Origin: Victivallales bacterium | GTDB taxonomy: Bacteria > Verrucomicrobiota > Lentisphaeria > Oligosphaerales > Oligosphaeraceae | Reading direction: 5' to 3' | NCBI GenBank assembly: GCA_900771165.1 | Contig: CAAGMX010000040.1 | Coordinates: forward strand, 1 to 7,671 | Length of the DNA stretch: 7,671 nucleotides | Part shown: positions 6,687 to 7,671 of the stretch, piece by piece | Position numbering within the stretch: position 1 is the stretch's first letter | How the letters are laid out: each line of letters begins with the position of its first letter | Program-made: the position numbers and the translations under genes | The notes under the pieces: model-generated | Database searches by the model: none | What the model saw: only the letters and a program-made list of their open reading frames with translations | Told to the model about the DNA's origin: nothing

Positions 6687-7481
6687 TTATCGGATGTCTC
6701 CGCCGAACTTGCTATTGAAGCCGGGGAACCAGTAGTAGTCAGACTTCAGGTAGGGGTAGCCTTCGCTGTTGTTCTTGATTTTGGAATAGGGGATGGGCTC
6801 CACGTGTCCATCGGAGAAGGCGGCGTTCATCTGGCTGGAATGGCGGAAGAACTCAGTGTCGCCCCGGACGATGTAGTCCGGGTGGATGTAGGGCATGTTG
6901 TCCCATCCGCTTTCCCGTGTGCCGTCCATGACGTTCAGGAAGATGGTGGGGTATTTGATGGAGGAGATGCGGTGCCATTGGCAGCTCATGTTCCAGTCGT
7001 TTCCGCCCCAGGCGATGTATTGTCCCATGTATCCCAGGGCTACGTTGGCCTGGTATCCGATGTTTCCGATGACCCGGTCATTGGTGGAGAGGGAGGGGCA
7101 GTGGAGGACCTTGTGCCAGGCGCTCTTGTCCTCCTTCCCGGTGCGGGTGACATCCCAGCCGCCGGCAGGATCCTTGGTGTACCACTCGCCCCAGTCCATG
7201 GGGGTTCCGGGAATCAGGGAGTTGTAGCAGAACCAGATCCGGCTGTTGGCAGAGCCTCCCCAGGCCTCCCGGTCGGGGCGGTAGATGGTGGGGGGCAGGT
7301 AGTCGTCAGAGTCGTTGGCGTAGAGGATGTTGCCCAGCTGCACCTGCTTCAGGTTGTTGGTGCAGCTGATGGCCCGGGCCTTCTCCCGGGCCTTGGACAG
7401 GGCGGGCAGAAGCATGGCCGCCAAAATGGCGATGATGGCGATGACCACCAGCAACTCAATGAGGGTGAAGGATTTTTTCAT
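6687..7481 (-). CDS. Prepilin-like protein with H-X9-DG domain (copy B)
   Basis: A 264-residue paralogue of the next gene downstream. Residues 1-40 are identical between the two, and I count roughly 190 identical residues overall by eye (about 70%). The leader is MKKS, followed by the hydrophobic helix [19 protein letters not shown] (5-23) with Glu9 at mature +5. [12 protein letters not shown] (214-225) is the H-X9-DG motif, and the C-terminus is again GGDIR. Cys40, Cys85, Cys128 and one near 167 are shared with copy A; the second Cys of copy A's CPSC is Leu here. ATG 7481 is preferred to an in-frame GTG at 7535. The GTG sits at or next to the predicted transcription start and would put 18 extra residues before the prepilin leader. 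No Shine-Dalgarno precedes 7481. First gene of a two-gene unit with its own promoter. Confidence 0.93.
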   Translation of the reverse strand: MKKSFTLIELLVVIAIIAILAAMLLPALSKAREKARAISCTNNLKQVQLGNILYANDSDDYLPPTIYRPDREAWGGSANSRIWFCYNSLIPGTPMDWGEWYTKDPAGGWDVTRTGKEDKSAWHKVLHCPSLSTNDRVIGNIGYQANVALGYMGQYIAWGGNDWNMSCQWHRISSIKYPTIFLNVMDGTRESGWDNMPYIHPDYIVRGDTEFFRHSSQMNAAFSDGHVEPIPYSKIKNNSEGYPYLKSDYYWFPGFNSKFGGDIR

Positions 7482-7541
7482 GGTTTCGTACAAGAGGGGT
7501 TTAGGGGGTAATTGCGCAGAGATGTCAAGGTGCACGAAGGA

Positions 7542-7569
7542 ATTATAGAAAAAAACGGCAAAAAATCAA
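7542..7569 (-). promoter_or_regulatory. Sigma-70-type promoter of the prepilin pair
   Basis: The minus strand carries TTGATT (7569-7564) and a perfect TATAAT (7547-7542) with a 16-nt spacer. T-tracts lie in the spacer and an A-rich stretch lies just upstream (about 7577-7590). Transcription would start near 7535, giving a leader of about 54 nt before ATG 7481. This also explains why the GTG at 7535 is unlikely to be the start codon. Confidence 0.65.
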
Positions 7570-7603
7570 GGGGGGAGAATTTGTTTTTCTATGAGTGTAA
7601 CTG

Positions 7604-7642
7604 GAAAAGGTAAACGCCCGCTTTTCGAGCGTTTACTCTTTC
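7604..7642. terminator. Inverted repeat, probable terminator of an upstream gene
   Basis: GTAAACGC (7610-7617) and GCGTTTAC (7629-7636) are perfect inverse complements around an 11-nt spacer. The flanks AAA/TTT and G/C extend the stem past a G-T pair and one mismatch. On the minus strand the core hairpin is followed by CTTTTCC, a weak U-tract, so it may end a minus-strand gene lying beyond the window. A protein-binding operator is the alternative, but the half-sites are farther apart than in usual LacI-type sites. Confidence 0.45.
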
Positions 7643-7671
7643 AAAGTGCAGTCAGTGCCTTAAGTCCTGCA

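Larger units (their letters stand above)
5690..7481 (-). repeat. Tandem gene duplication (prepilin-like copies A and B)
   Basis: The two genes are direct repeats with an offset of 852 nt at their 5' ends. Exact blocks include 46 nt (6506-6551 against 7358-7403) and about 40 nt around the [12 protein letters not shown] codons. The repeat proper covers 5811-6629 and 6687-7481; the flanks, including the terminator, are not duplicated. Differences inside the shared N-terminal helix are synonymous, so the protein is conserved while the DNA has drifted. Confidence 0.75.
7482..7671. other. Intergenic region upstream of the prepilin genes
   Basis: These 190 nt hold the promoter and the inverted repeat listed separately. 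I see no reading frame with coding character, tRNA or riboswitch-like fold. The last 25 nt (7647-7671) begin with TGCAG and end with CTGCA, a short inverse pair too small to interpret. Confidence 0.5.

Noticed and set aside
7482..7535. GTG start at 7535 for prepilin copy B
   Set aside because: The perfect TATAAT at 7547-7542 places transcription start at about this base, and 18 residues ahead of MKKSFTLIE would not make a prepilin leader.
1..7671. Mobile element, CRISPR array, tRNA or riboswitch
   Set aside because: No transposase, phage or integrase motifs, no regularly spaced short repeats, and no recognisable RNA fold beyond the terminator hairpins were seen on either strand.

Overview
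The window looks like part of a Lentisphaerota (Victivallis-type) chromosome, or a close relative in the PVC group. The base composition is GC-rich. There are two prepilin-like proteins with the near-invariant [19 protein letters not shown] start plus the H-X9-DG motif, a combination that is greatly expanded in Lentisphaerota and Planctomycetota. These sit beside large, poorly characterised glycoside hydrolases. The assignment rests on family knowledge only; there is no rRNA or other marker gene in the window.

All five genes are on the minus strand, so transcription runs from high to low coordinates. The upstream unit (about 7570 to 5747) has a good promoter, two tandem paralogous prepilin-like/H-X9-DG genes (7481-6687 and 6629-5811), and a strong intrinsic terminator (5790-5747). 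The downstream unit begins below that terminator. It holds a GH106-type glycosidase (5568-2548), a type II phosphatidylserine decarboxylase (2526-1615), and a GH2-superfamily glycosidase (1590 to beyond position 1, C-terminus cut off by the window edge). Gaps of 21 and 24 nt make the last three a likely operon. The GH2 gene has no stop inside the window, so an ORF list that requires a stop codon misses it; it was translated by hand and is open for 530 codons.

The two glycosidases carry no convincing signal peptide from their preferred starts, so they probably act in the cytoplasm on imported oligosaccharides. The membrane-lipid enzyme between them has no obvious link to sugar breakdown, and this is the oddest point of the layout. 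A second oddity is translation initiation: the three genes of this operon lack a Shine-Dalgarno sequence and instead have leaders made almost entirely of pyrimidines. In front of the large glycosidase this tract, if read as coding, mimics a transmembrane helix. No mobile element, CRISPR array, tRNA or rRNA was seen, and nothing here amounts to a clearly new multi-gene system.
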